Assembly: GCF_039555335.1 (NCBI RefSeq)
Contig: NC_092640.1
Coordinates: forward strand, 31,874,204 to 31,938,203
From: Amphiura filiformis
Taxonomy: Eukaryota; Echinodermata; Ophiuroidea; Amphilepidida; Amphiuridae
Direction: 5' to 3'
DNA length: 64,000 bases
A model generated the notes under the pieces. The model had not been told where the DNA came from and searched no databases. It saw only the letters and a program-made list of their open reading frames with translations. How positions within the stretch are numbered: the first letter of the stretch is position 1; every line of letters begins with the position of its first letter. Positions 33,927 to 45,876 of the stretch are shown in pieces. The position numbers were made by a program, and so were the translations under genes.

Positions 33927-36818
33927 ATGAAGTCCTCTCTGAAACTGATGCTTGTGGTTCTTGCTTTGTCTGTTGCATCAACATCCACTAACTTCATCTA
34001 CCCGAAGGGTTTACCATGTAAGGTATATAACAGCACTGAGTTAGACTGTAACAACAGGGACCTTACAGATATGCCACAACTTAAAGACCACAATGTCAAG
34101 AGACTAGATTTGAGTCATAATCAACTTGAAACTGTCAATGGGAAAAAGTTTATTCATCTCACATCACTCCAGAAATTAGATCTGAGCCACAACAAGATAC
34201 TTAATATCAGCAATGATACATTTGCAGGACTGAATAAGCTAGAAACTCTGGATCTAAGTTATCAAAACAATATGCATCTTGCATTGCTTGGTAATCCATT
34301 TTACTCTACTGCATCATTGAAAAGGTTATATATCACTGCTAGTAGTTTGTCCAGTCTACCACCATCAGCATTTAATGGATTACATGAGTTGAAAGAGCTT
34401 GATATATCACAGAATAAAATGGTATCATTGCCGGATTCTATTTTTCAAGGTTTGACAAATTTAACTCACTTGAATGCATCAGAGACTCTGGTTACATCAC
34501 TAACAGCTGTTCTGTTCAAAGACCTCACCAGTCTGGAACATTTAGATTTATCCGCAAATTCAATACTAAGCTTTTCAGAGATATTGTTTGCTAATCTCAT
34601 CAATCTGAAATATTTAAAATTGTTCACCTTCTTCTTATCAAGCTTACCAAATACATTGTTTGTGAATTTAACACATCTAACATATTTAGAAATTTCCAAT
34701 ACTTGGTTATCCTCTTCTCCGTGCAAAGCAATAGAAGACCTACAAATGTTATCAACACTAGATATGTCTGTTAATAATTTTGACTATGTGACTTGCTCTA
34801 TTGAGAATATGGCTAGCCTTAAAGAGTTGAGCATATCGTATAATTATAATCAAGATAATAATTATACTGAGATTTGGAATGTCACCAAATGGTTAGAACT
34901 AATCACAAGATTACCATCTTCAATATCTACTCTGAACATGGAAATAAGAAGTAGTAGTGTATTTCAATCTGTGAGTCCTGGTTCATTAAAAAATGCATCT
35001 CTGTCATCTTTGAAAATTTCATATTGTAATTCAATATCTCAGTTATCTATTTTAGATGATGCGTTTGGTATTTTTCCACACCTATATATTTTGAGTATAC
35101 GTAACCCTTGTTATAATAGTGATATAAAGAGAAAATCCATATCTGTAGCGAAATATGCTTTTAGAGGCTTATGGCACCTACACACGTTGGAACTCAGTGG
35201 TGTTGGTCTTACTCAATGTCCTTATAAAGCCCTGGAAGTTTTTGCACACTCGCTAGAACACTTGGATTTGAGCAATAATTACATACAGGAAATGGACTGG
35301 TATGGACAGTATATATTGAAATCACTGGATATCTCAAAGAATCCCATTACAGATATGTACCTTAGATTACTTAGCAATCTCACTAATGTGTATTTGAATA
35401 ATATTAAAAGAGATACCATTTGGATGTACATTAATGGCATCAATGTAGCCCTCAGATCTATTTACATTTCAGCTGAAAATGTTGCTGAAATTCATTATGT
35501 TTCCTTGCCATATTATAAATCCTTGCCATTGTGTAATACATGTATGTCCCTTCCACTTGAGACAGTTACCTTTAGTAGACTTAAATTCGGATTCAATTTT
35601 GCATGGACATGGGGTAATTGTTCACATCTCAAGTCACTTTCCATATCTGATTCAGAAGGAGTTAATTTTATTTTTAAAGAAACGGTTGACAGTTTTTCTC
35701 ATCTAGAAAAGCTAAAATTAACAAACTGCAAATTGTCATCAATTAGTCAAATTCTTCTTGACAGTCTTAGTCTACAGAATTTAAATCTCAGTGGCAATAA
35801 CATTGTCAGTATTTATGGATATGACTTTTCATCGCTGATAAGTCTTAAACAATTGGATCTCAGTCATAATAAAATAGAAAGTTTACCTGAAAATCAATTT
35901 CACTACATATCAAATCTCACCTACCTTAATTTGGCTGAAAACAAACTTGGCTATTTGAATTCTTTGAAAGGTCTCTATGGTCTACGAACACTCATTGTAT
36001 CTGGTAATGCATTGACTACACTGCCTCCCTTTCTGATGAAAATGCCACACAAACTGCAGCATGTTGAATTTGGAGACATCCCATTTTCTTGCACATGTGA
36101 TATTCAACCCCTACAACATTGGATACTGACAGATACAAAAACATACATAGACCCACAGCCTCCATACCTGTGCAAATCTCCTGCAATCAGAGAGAACCTT
36201 GGTATCACAGAATTTAGTTTAGATTGCAGACTGCATCTTGAAAACTACATTGCCCCAAGTGTGTCAGGTTTACTTCTTATATGTGTAATAGTTTCTCTAA
36301 TTTACAAATATCGATGGCGCCTACATTACAAATGCTGGATTTTGTGTTGTCAGAGAAGATATCAGCGATATATAGATAATGATGATGATGCTGATATCAA
36401 TAGTGATGATGAGGATGATGTTGATGCCCCATATGAAGCACCAATCATGAGGCGTCGATATCATGCTTATGTTGCCTACCACAGAGATAATGAAGCATGG
36501 ATAAATGATCAACTCATTCCAAATATTGAAGATGGACCAGAACAGTTTCGACTTTGTCTTAAAGAAAGAGGTGACATTCCAGCAGGTCATTATATTCTCA
36601 ATGCCATATGTCATGGAATTAAGCAAAGCCGCAAAACTATCGCAGTTTTATCTGAGAATTTCATGCATGACGGATGGTGTCATTATCAGCTACATTTTGC
36701 ACGAATGCGGACGGTAACAGATAACGTTGATGTACTCATTCTTGTACAGATTGGTGAAATTCCTATCGTAAAAAGACATTGTTGCTTCGCCAGTTATTAT
36801 GTTACAAGGAAGTGTTGA
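33927..36818 (+). CDS. Toll-like receptor, single exon, frameshifted near C-terminus
   Basis: A membrane pattern-recognition receptor. The ATG is followed by a signal peptide (KLMLVVLALSVAS, residues about 6-20). An N-terminal cysteine cap contains CKVYNSTELDCNNRDL. More than twenty leucine-rich repeats follow (for example LTSLQKLDLSHNKI), then a C-terminal cysteine cap starting CTCDIQ near 721. The transmembrane helix is about 776-797 (SGLLLICVIVSLIY), followed by a basic/cysteine stretch, an acidic DDD/DED-rich spacer, and a TIR domain from about 845. TIR box 1 is YHAYVAYHRDNEAW and box 2 is LCLKERGDIPAG. One C-terminal cysteine cap marks a vertebrate-type TLR, and a lack of introns is usual for sea-urchin-like TLRs. 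The frame ends early, after EIPIVKRH, because of a one-base lesion. Ligand and signalling partner cannot be deduced. Confidence 0.95.
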   Translation: MKSSLKLMLVVLALSVASTSTNFIYPKGLPCKVYNSTELDCNNRDLTDMPQLKDHNVKRLDLSHNQLETVNGKKFIHLTSLQKLDLSHNKILNISNDTFAGLNKLETLDLSYQNNMHLALLGNPFYSTASLKRLYITASSLSSLPPSAFNGLHELKELDISQNKMVSLPDSIFQGLTNLTHLNASETLVTSLTAVLFKDLTSLEHLDLSANSILSFSEILFANLINLKYLKLFTFFLSSLPNTLFVNLTHLTYLEISNTWLSSSPCKAIEDLQMLSTLDMSVNNFDYVTCSIENMASLKELSISYNYNQDNNYTEIWNVTKWLELITRLPSSISTLNMEIRSSSVFQSVSPGSLKNASLSSLKISYCNSISQLSILDDAFGIFPHLYILSIRNPCYNSDIKRKSISVAKYAFRGLWHLHTLELSGVGLTQCPYKALEVFAHSLEHLDLSNNYIQEMDWYGQYILKSLDISKNPITDMYLRLLSNLTNVYLNNIKRDTIWMYINGINVALRSIYISAENVAEIHYVSLPYYKSLPLCNTCMSLPLETVTFSRLKFGFNFAWTWGNCSHLKSLSISDSEGVNFIFKETVDSFSHLEKLKLTNCKLSSISQILLDSLSLQNLNLSGNNIVSIYGYDFSSLISLKQLDLSHNKIESLPENQFHYISNLTYLNLAENKLGYLNSLKGLYGLRTLIVSGNALTTLPPFLMKMPHKLQHVEFGDIPFSCTCDIQPLQHWILTDTKTYIDPQPPYLCKSPAIRENLGITEFSLDCRLHLENYIAPSVSGLLLICVIVSLIYKYRWRLHYKCWILCCQRRYQRYIDNDDDADINSDDEDDVDAPYEAPIMRRRYHAYVAYHRDNEAWINDQLIPNIEDGPEQFRLCLKERGDIPAGHYILNAICHGIKQSRKTIAVLSENFMHDGWCHYQLHFARMRTVTDNVDVLILVQIGEIPIVKRHCCFASYYVTRKC

Positions 36819-36919
36819 GGTGGCCTGAAGATCCCAATGGACAACAGTTATTCTGGAATCAGTTAAAAATGAAACTGCGTAAGCCAGCTAGAGTTGATCG
36901 TAGATTTCAAGAAATTTGA
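36777..36919 (+). pseudogene. Out-of-frame end of the TLR TIR domain
   Basis: Reading in another frame from about 36,777 gives LLLRQLLCYKEVLRWPED and then LFWNQLKMKLRKPA, ending at TGA 36,917-36,919. The FW pair is TIR box 3, and the length after it is normal. The whole TIR domain is therefore encoded but one base appears missing near AAAAGACATTG at 36,770-36,780. It is either a recent inactivating mutation, an allele, or a sequencing error. The in-frame product lacks box 3. Confidence 0.88.
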
Positions 36920-36972
36920 AACAAAGTTTTGTGAAATATTTCCTTACCATGCAAGTCTGATCAAATTGGTTG

Positions 36973-37565
36973 TACGGGGGGGCCTTCAGTATGTAATGAG
37001 AGTTGACTTATAACCCCATATATGGATTATTATCATGGCATTTCTCTATGATCACATAAACACTGTACCTTTGTCTTTCAAACAATACATGTTAAAATTA
37101 TATCACACACTTGATTACGTAACAATATTAGCATAAAATCAATGGTGTAGAGTCACGGGCTGAAAATGAGTCGTTTCTTTGAATGGAAATAAGAGGCTGA
37201 AATGAGGTATTGTTGTATATATTCTAGAATTTCTCGGGAATTAAAGTATGGAGGGTGCTGCCTTTTGGAATAGTAGTAGAACATAATCCTCCAGATTATA
37301 AAACCATCTTTGTCGGGCAGGAAATTTTTTTCTACCAGTTCTGTTGACTAATCTCCCAAGATTAAAACGGGAGTCTCACTAGAAAATATTTGAAACCGTG
37401 ATTAAAATATAACTGTTATTCCACTCTTGTTACATTTTTATACAAAAAGTTTTTTCTCATGTGGTTTGAAAGACAAAGGTACAGTGTGATCATAAAGAAA
37501 TTCCATCTAAATATTAAAAATATGGGTTCAAAGATTAACTCTCATTACATAATGACCGCCGTATT
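36973..37565. mobile_element. Long inverted-repeat MITE downstream of the TLR
   Basis: Arms include GTATGTAATGAGAGTT near 36,989 against AACTCTCATTACATAAT near 37,538, and GTACCTTTGTCTTTCAAAC near 37,068 against GTTTGAAAGACAAAGGTAC near 37,464. The element starts about 55 bp after the corrected TLR stop, so it may be part of the transcript's 3' end. Exact ends are uncertain. Confidence 0.75.
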
Positions 37566-38220
37566 AATGACCATCGTATTAACATTTTTTAGAATTTTTT
37601 TAAAATGGAGAATTTATCATTTATGATCCCATACATAAATATTGTTACAATAATTTTGAATGTAGTATATTTAGGTGTATTTTGTAATACGCTTAGGCAA
37701 TAGAAACAAACTACTTCGATCTTTCGATCGACCATCGATGCTTGGTCGATCCTTATTATTTATGAAATCAATCAACAGATACTATCCATCTGAAGATCAT
37801 GCTCCCAGGTGACAAGATAATGGGTATTTCAGAAGTAAACCGGTGTCACTGATTGCATCTACCTTATTAAAAAATAAAATTATAAACTGAACATTATTTA
37901 TCTTGTGTGTGTGTTTTTGTTTGTTTGTTTACTTGGGATTTTGTGTGTGTGTGTGTGTGTTTGTATGTTTCATTTCATACTACAGAATGATATGACAAAA
38001 GTATCATCTTCATACCTGATGTGACTGCAATGGTTTGTTGCAACACATTTGCTCACAATTTGATCAGCAATTAAACCACCAATATACTGGAATCCCATAT
38101 CTCATGTGTTTGTGTCCAACTTTGTGGGTTTGGGCTGGGATGGGGGTAATAAGCTGTATTCACAAGTGCTGTAATTTACATGTATCAGTACAGGTACAGT
38201 GAATCGTAAGTCTGGATCCT
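37566..38220. other. Non-coding spacer with GT microsatellite
   Basis: AT-rich DNA with a TGTTTGTTTGTT/GTGTGTGT simple repeat at about 37,900-37,965. No gene is recognised. Confidence 0.5.
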
Positions 38221-38226
38221 ATTGAT

Positions 38227-38614
38227 TGTTAGCCCTTGGAGGGTGTCTGCCGTACATATTGTGGCGGAAATGGATATCGACGAGAGAGGGCCTCCTTCAG
38301 TCACGTGGTTTCATTGGCTATATAAGCGGGGTGCAACAGCACCAGTCTGTCTGTAGCCGTGAGTGTGGTAGGTCGATGACTGGTCAATTAGCCTCTCCTC
38401 TCTTCTAAGCATAAAAACCGTCGCTCTCCGCTCCTGATTCCACTCCGATCTTGGATCAACCCGAAGCCCATGATAAAGGTGTTGAGCCTAATGTTCTCCA
38501 TATCTGTGTGATTCATTAGCCAGTGTCATTGTACGTTATGGTCCGTACACCCACCACATCCTAAGCTTTAACTTTACCAATCGCTACTATATACCGAAGG
38601 CCGGTTCCGCTACA
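38227..38614. mobile_element. Possible solo LTR
   Basis: A compositionally distinct 388-bp block beginning TGTTAGCCCTTGG and ending TTCCGCTACA. It has TG...CA ends and an internal TATATAAGC near 38,319, as in Ty3/gypsy-type LTRs. No matching target duplication is visible (TTGAT versus ATATT) and no second copy is in the window. It might instead be a promoter-containing fragment of a gene. Confidence 0.4.
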
Positions 38615-38859
38615 ATATTATATGAGCAAAAGTGCCGGATCAAGGTATGAAAGTTTTACCCTTACAAGCAAAACAAAGATTGATTTTGCTAATGTCTGGT
38701 CATCATGGGATCGGACATAATCAAATATATTAGTTAAGATATTGAACTAACACCTTAGTTGCTTGACAATATGACAACCCTTGAAAAATTTCTTTTTGCC
38801 ATTCTATATCAATCCACGATGTTATGAGTCCAACCTATTACGAGTTCAACCAATTATAA

Positions 38860-39117
38860 TACCGTAAAATTCCGTCTACAAGCATATATATGCCTCTAAA
38901 CGAGGTTTTTTTTGACACAAGAGGCAGACACTCTCAACAAAAACGTTATTTGGAGTTTGAACAACTATATTACTGATAAAGGCGGCTGTACAAACATGTA
39001 TATTTGTAAGACCAATCTATTGCAATGTTTTTGAGAAGGGTAATGGCCTTTCATATCTTTCGTTGAAAAAAACCGTCGTTTAGAGGCATATATGCTTCCA
39101 GACGGAATTCTACGGTA
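38860..39117. mobile_element. TACCGTA-ended MITE, second copy
   Basis: Ends TACCGTAAAATTCCGTCT and AGACGGAATTCTACGGTA, with inner arms GCATATATGCCTCTAAACGA facing TCGTTTAGAGGCATATATGC. TA at both ends. Same family as 30,295-30,542. Confidence 0.8.
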
Positions 39118-39590
39118 TGTGTTAAAATCACACAACATGGGTCAAAGGGCACTATAATTGATTTGAGATATTGGATTAAAGGTGCGCAAAATACTGTTAC
39201 ACTTGCCTAGACAACTGTGAGGTTCATGCTTTGTGATGAAACATTAGATCGTTTATTATTAGCCAATCACAGTAGATATCTTTTCAGTCCCTTATGCCTA
39301 CACCCATATACCAATAAAGTTTTCTCTCTCTTGTGACGTACCCAAAAATGCTTGCCGCTTCAAAAAAATGTAGCTTTCCAATGGTTTTGAGTGCCAAATA
39401 ACAAAATAAGCATGTTAGTGCCATTTGGAAATCAGTAGTTTAGTTTAATTATTTTCATCATGTTTGTCGGTGGTACATATTAACTAAGTGCATAACTGAA
39501 TCAATTATGCCTGCTTTGGTCTCTCTGTGCACACACACATACCGCGTAATGTGCTACGAGTTGCGTATGCTAACACAAAATGTGCACGTT
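39118..39590. other. Spacer before the giant element
   Basis: AT-rich DNA with no recognised gene. It ends with CACGTT (39,585-39,590), the left target duplication of the foldback element. Confidence 0.5.
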
Positions 39591-40262
39591 TGTAAGAGCC
39601 CAATACGTAACAAAATCCCAGTACGTATCAATTTGATACGTATTGGGCTCAACCTCTTCTACCTAGAACAAAAAGTGGCAAAAAATAAATCATCCCGCCC
39701 AATACGTAACAAAACTAAAATTTAATTAAAATTACTTGATTCATACTTCCTCCCTCTGTAGTGGTTTTTGTTACGTATTGGGCTCTATACATTTTTTTGT
39801 TACGTATTGGGCTCCGGTTGTTTTTCAAGCAAATTATGGATATTATGTGCATGTGTTTTTATAGAAGTACTTTATATTGACCCAGTAACTCATTTTGAGT
39901 CTTTCTAGAACAAAATATTTGACAGTGTTTTATCTTTAGACTTGGAATTTAATTGTTACGTATTGGCCTCTGGTTATTTTAAAAGGAAATTATCATGATT
40001 AGGTGCATGTTTTTGTTATAGAATTACTTTATATTGACTCAGTAACTCATTGTGAATAATTTTGAGTCTTTCTAGAAAACATTTTTTGACAGTGTTTTTT
40101 CTCTAGACATAGAATTTTTTGTTGCGTATTGGGCTCTAGTTATTTTTAAAGCAAATTATGGGTTTGGGTGGATGTTTTTGTCATAGAATTACTTTATATT
40201 GACCCAGTAAATCCTTTTTTCATTCTAGAAAAAAAATTCGAGTGGTTCTAATGTATTGGGCT
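39591..40262. repeat. Left terminal segment with repeated GTTACGTATTGGGCTC boxes
   Basis: The box TTACGTATTGGGCTC or its complement occurs at the very end and again near 39,640, 39,770, 39,803, 39,957 and 40,122, separated by diverged repeats carrying TACTTTATATTGACCCAGTA. A perfect 21-bp palindrome built on TACGTATCAA lies at 39,622-39,642. Regular iteration of one box up to the tip suggests transposase-binding sites; this is inference. Confidence 0.7.
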
Positions 40263-43200
40263 CTATACATTTTAATGCGTTTTAGAGGTTACACTGTCGG
40301 AAAAGTTCTTTCATCCGGATTTTTTCGCATATATGGACATGACTTGACCTCCGGTTAATATTTATCGAAGAAAGAAAAAAATTCAAGTGGGTCTAATTTT
40401 TTGTTACGTATTGGGCTCTGTATTGGGGTCTGTATATTGTAATGCGCTTTGGAGGTTACATTGTCGGAAAAGCTCTTATCCGGATTTTTTTCGCATATAT
40501 GGACATGACCTGACCACCAGTTATTATTTATCGAAGAAAGAAAAAAATTCGAGTGTGTCTAATTTTTTGTTACGTATTGGGCTCTGTATATTTTTTATGC
40601 GTTTTGGAGGTTACACTGTCGGAAAAGCTCTTTTATCCAGATTTTTTCGCATATATGGACATGACTTGACCTCCGGTTAATATTTATCGAAGAAAGAAAA
40701 AAATCGAGCGGGTCTAATTTTTGTTACGTTATGCGTTTTGGAGGTTACACTGTCGGAAAAGCTCTTTTATCCGGATTTTTTCGCATATATGGACATGACT
40801 TGACCTCCGGTTAATATTTATCGAAGAAAGAAACAAATTCGAGTGGGTCTAATTTTTTGTTACGTATTGGGCTCCATACATTTTTTTTATGCGTTTTGGA
40901 GGTTACACTGTCGGAAAAGCTCTTTTATCCGGATTTTTTCGCATATATAGACATGACTTGACCTCCGGTTAATATAAATCGAAGAAAGAAAAAAATTCGA
41001 GTGGGTCTAATTTTTTGTTACGTATTGGGCTCCATATATATTTTATGCGTTTTGGAGGTTACACTGTCGGAAAAGCTCTTTTATCCGGATTTTTTCGCAT
41101 ATATAGACATGACCTGACCTCCAGTCAATATTTATCGAAGAAAGAAAAAATTCGAGTGGGTCTAATTTTTTGTTACGTATTGGGCTCTATACACTTTTGT
41201 TTATGCGTTTTGGAGGTTACACTGTCGGAAAAGCTCTTTTATCCGGATTTTTTTCGCATATATGGACATGACCTGACCTCCAGTCAATATTTATCGCAGA
41301 AAGAAAAAAAATCGAGTGGGTCTAATTTTTTGTTACGTATTGGGCTCTGTATATTTTTTATGCGTTTTTGAGGTAACACTGTCGGAAAAACTCTTTAATC
41401 CGGATTTTTTCGCATATATGGACATGACCTGACCTCCAGTTAATATTTATCGAAGAAAGAAAAATAATCGAGCGGGCCAAATTTTTGTTACGTTATGCGT
41501 TTTGGAGGTTACACTGTCTGACAAGCTCTTTTATCCGGATTTTTTCGCATATATGGACATGACCTGACCTCCAGTTAATATTTATCGAAGAAAGAAAAAT
41601 AATCGAGCGGGTCTAATTTTTTTGTTACGTTATGCGTTTTGGAGGTTACACTGTCGGAAAAGCTCTTTTATCCGGATTTTTTCTCATATATGGACATGAC
41701 TTGACCTCCAGTTAATATTTATCGAAGAAAGAAAAAAATTCGAGTGGGTCTAATTTTTTGTTACGTATTGGGCTCTGTATATTTTTATGCGTTTTTGAGG
41801 TAACACTGTCGGAAAAACTGTTTTATCCGGATTTTTCGCATATATGGACATGACCTGACCTCCAGTTAATATTTATCGAAGAAAGAAAAAAATCGAGCGG
41901 GTCTAATTTTTTGTTACGTTATGCGTTTTGGAGGTTACACTGTCGGAAAAGCTCTTTTATCCGGATTTTTTCTCATATATGGACATGACTTGACCTCCAG
42001 TTAATATTTATCGAAGAAAGACAAAAATTCGAGTGGGTCTAATTTTTTGTTACGTATTGGGCTCTATACATTTTTTATGCGTTTTGGAGGTTACACTGTC
42101 GGAAAGCTCCTTTATCCGGATTTTTTTCGCATATATGGACATGAGCTGACCTCCAGTTAATATTTATCGAAGAAAGAAAAAAATCGAGTGGGTCTAATTT
42201 TTTGTTACGTATTGGGCTCTGTATATTTTTTATGCGTTTTTGAGGTAACACTGTCGGAAAAACTGTTTTATCCGGATTTTTTCGCATATATGGACATGAC
42301 CTGACCTCCAGTTAATATTTATCGAAGAAAGAAAAAAATCGAGTGGGTCTAATTTTTTGTTACGTGTTGGGCTCTGTATATTTTTTTATGCGTTTTTGAG
42401 GTAACACTGTCGGAAAAACTCTTTTATCCGGATTTTTCGCATATAAGGACATGACCTGACCTCAAGTTAATATTTATCGAAGAAAGAAAAAAAACCGAGC
42501 GGGTCTATTTTTTGTTACGTTATGCGTGTTGGAGGTTACACTGTCGGAAAAACTCTTTTATCCGGATTTTTTCGCATATATGGACATGACTTGACCTCCA
42601 GTTAATATTTATTGAAGAAAGAAAAAAATTCGAGTGGGTCTAATTTTTTGTTACGTATTGGGCTCTATACATTTTTTATGCGTTTTGGAGGTTACACTGT
42701 CGGAAAGCTCCTTTATCCGGATTTTTTTCGCATATATGGACCTGACCTGACCTCCAGTTAATATTTATCGAAGAAAGAAAAAAAATCGAGTGGGTCTAAT
42801 TTTTTGTTACGTATTGGGCTCTGTATATTTCTTATGCGTTTTTGAGGTAACACTGTCGGAAAAACTGTTTTATCCGGATTTTTTTTTTTTTATGGACATG
42901 ACCTGACCTCCAGTTAATATTTATCGAAGAAAGAAAAAAAATCGAGTGGGTCTAATTTTTTGTTACGTGTTGGGCTCTGTTTATTTTTTTATGCGTTTTT
43001 GAGGTAACACTGTCGGAAAAACTCTTTTATCCGGATTTTTCGCATATAAGGACATGACCTGACCTCAAGTTAATATTTATCGAAGAAAGAAAAAAATTCG
43101 AGCGGGTCTAATTTTTTGTTACGTTATGCGTGTTGGAGGTTACACTGTCGGAAAAACTCTTTTATCCGGATTTTTTCGCATATATGGACATGACTTGACC

Positions 43201-44798
43201 TCCAGTTAATATTTATTGAAGAAAAAAAAAATTCGAGTGGGTCTAATTTTTTGTTACGTATTGGGCTCTATACATTTTTTATGCGTTTTGGAGGTTACAC
43301 TGTCGGAAAAGCTCTTTTATACGTATTGGGCTCTTCACATTTTTTATGCGTTTTGGAGGTTACACTGTCGGAAAAGGTCTTTTATCCGGATTTTTTGCAT
43401 ATATGGACATGACTTGACCTTCGGTTAATATTTATCGAAGAAAGAAAAAAATTCGAGTGGGACTAATTTTTTTGTTACGTATTGGGCTCTATACATTTTT
43501 TATGCGTTTTGGAGGTTACACTGTCGGGAAAGCTCTTTTATCCGGATTTTTTCGCATATATGGACATAACTTGACCTTCGGTTAATATTTATCGAAGAAA
43601 GAAAACAATTCGAGTGGGTCTAATTTTTTGTTACGTATTGGGCTCTAACCATTACCTATGTGTTTTGGAGGCTACACTCTCGGTAAAGCTCTTTTATCCG
43701 GATTTTTTCGCATATATGGACATGACCTGACCTCCATTAATATTTATCGACGAAAGAAAAAAAAAATACGGGCGGGTTTAATTTTTTGTTACGTATTGGG
43801 CTCTATACATTTTTTATGTGTTGGAGGTTACACTCTCGGTAAAGCTCTTTTATCCGAATTTTTTCGCATATGGACATGACCTGACCTCCAGTTAATATTT
43901 ATCGAAGAAAGAAAAAAATTCGAGGGGGTCTAATTTTTTGTTACGTATTGGGCTCTATACAATTTTTATGCGTTTTGGAGGTTACACTGTCGTCGGTAAA
44001 GCTCTTTTATCCGCATTTTTTCGCATATATGGACATGAGCTGACCTCCAGTTAATATTTATCGAAAAAAGAAAAAAAATTCGAGTGGGTCTAATTTTTTG
44101 TTACGTATTGGGCTCTATACATTTTTTATGCGTTTTGGAGGTTACACTGTCGGAAAAGCTCTTTTATCCGGATTTGTTTGCATATATGGACATGACCTGA
44201 CCTCCAGTTAATATTTATCGAAGAAAGAAAAAAATTCGGGTGGGTCTAGTTTTTTGTTACGTATTGGGCTCTATACATTTTTATGCGTTTTGGAGGTTAC
44301 ACTGTCGGTAAAGCTCTTTTATCCGAATTTTTTTCGCATATATGGACATTACCTGACCTCCAGTTAATATTTATCGAAGAAAGAAAAACATTCAAGTGGG
44401 TTTATTTTTTTGTTACGTTTTGCGTTTTGGAGGTTACACTGTCGGAAAAGCTCTTTTATCCGGATTTTTTCGCATATATATATGGACATGACCTGACCTC
44501 CAGTTAATATTTATCGAAGAAAGAAAAAAATCAAGGGGGTGTAATTGTTTTGTTTCGTTATACGTTTTGACTCCGACACTCTCAGAAAAGTTCTTCAATC
44601 CGGATTTTTTTTCTTTTTTTGAGTTGACCTGACCTCCGATTAATACCTATCGAAGAACGAAAAAAGTGGAGAGGGTCTAATTGTTACGTTATGCGTTTGG
44701 CTCCGACACTGTCCGAAAAGTTCTTTTATCCGGATTTTTTCGCATTTTGTCTTGACCTCCAAATTTATCGAAGAAAGAACAAAAATCGAGTGGCGATT
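40263..44798. repeat. Left satellite array, about 28 monomers of 130-165 bp
   Basis: Monomers carry GGAGGTTACACTGTCGGAAA, TTTTATCCGGATTTTTTCGC, ATATATGGACATGACCTGAC, CTCCAGTTAATATTTATCGA and TTGTTACGTATTGGGCTC. A short variant lacks ATTGGGCTC and the following T-rich stretch (for example near 40,728 and 41,490). A higher-order period of about 600 bp is visible: GCGTGTTGGAGG and CTGACCTCAAGTT both recur near 42.5 and 43.1 kb. Open frames here are repeat artefacts. Confidence 0.9.
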
Positions 44799-45870
44799 TA
44801 AAAAAAAAATTTGTACAGATATAGAAACTAAATTTTTTTTTTAATTTAAATTTTTTTGAAAGACTAGTCTTAATTGATTATCTAACAAGTATCCAGTAGT
44901 AAAAATTGACAATATCCCTAAATGGATGAACCAGTATTTAATACTTGTTAGGATTTTTAAAAGCTGAAGGTTTAAAAAAAAATCGACTGGACCGACCGGC
45001 CCATTCTTCCCATTTTGAACATAGAATAGCTTGTTATTTAGAGGGCGAATGCGTACGGGATGAGAGTGTGCTGGGATGAAAGTGTGCGGGCTGCGTGGAA
45101 ATATACGTGGTGAAAGTGTGCAGGGTGAAGTGTCCAGTATTATCCCTTACTTGCAATTTATTATGAATCGGATATTACTGTGCCCCACACAGTGTCATCG
45201 CCCCGATATCTTCATGGCAGAAATCGCCATGGTAGGTTGAATCCACAGCCACGCATGGCCATTTTGTTCCGACCTTTGAGACGCATAATTAGTCGAGGGA
45301 CACGACTAAGGCTACTCACAATAGCCGGGTAATTGATCTTGATTGTGCGTGAGTACGCTTGTATACGCCATTGATGTCAATGGTCATCGACTTTTATACT
45401 GCCTCCACGGGAGTAGTGAGTGCAGCTGTACTACGCGCTGTAGTCCATGCAGGACCAACGCAATATAAAATTAGAATTTTGGTGAGTTTTTGAGTTCAAG
45501 ACGCAAGCTTCTTTCTCAAGACGCTAGCTAACGACTATCATATATGTTCAACACGTATATTCAAGTGCAAGGAACCACATCTGGATTCTTCAGACGAAAT
45601 CATTTACGGGAGATATTCATCATTTTCTACCCCGCTATCCAAAGATTTTCGGCTGAATATCAAAATCGTGCAAAGCACATTCACGTGTATCGATCCCGGG
45701 TATTTATTTTAGTATCTCTGCATGTACCAAGTAACTATTTGCCAGGCGATGTCGGTGTGCCCCATTTACTCCCATTTTTTTATTTGCTCTATTTTAGTGG
45801 CAGAATTTGCTTTAAAATGAGTATAATATTGCCTTCACTTTGAATGCTCCTAATAGCTTAAAATTAAAAC
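44799..45870. other. Foldback centre, left part
   Basis: AT-rich start, then a block with GATGAAAGTGTGC-type short repeats (45,055-45,130). A 99-codon frame at 45,544-45,843 has no recognisable domain. Confidence 0.4.
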
Positions 45871-45876
45871 TTGTAT

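Noticed and set aside
40387..44507. Several open frames of 70-118 codons repeating GGYTVGKALLS and FFRIYGHDLTS
   Set aside because: They are translations of the satellite monomer that run across one or two repeats and break at indels; the same peptides appear on the minus strand in the right array. No sign of selection for protein.
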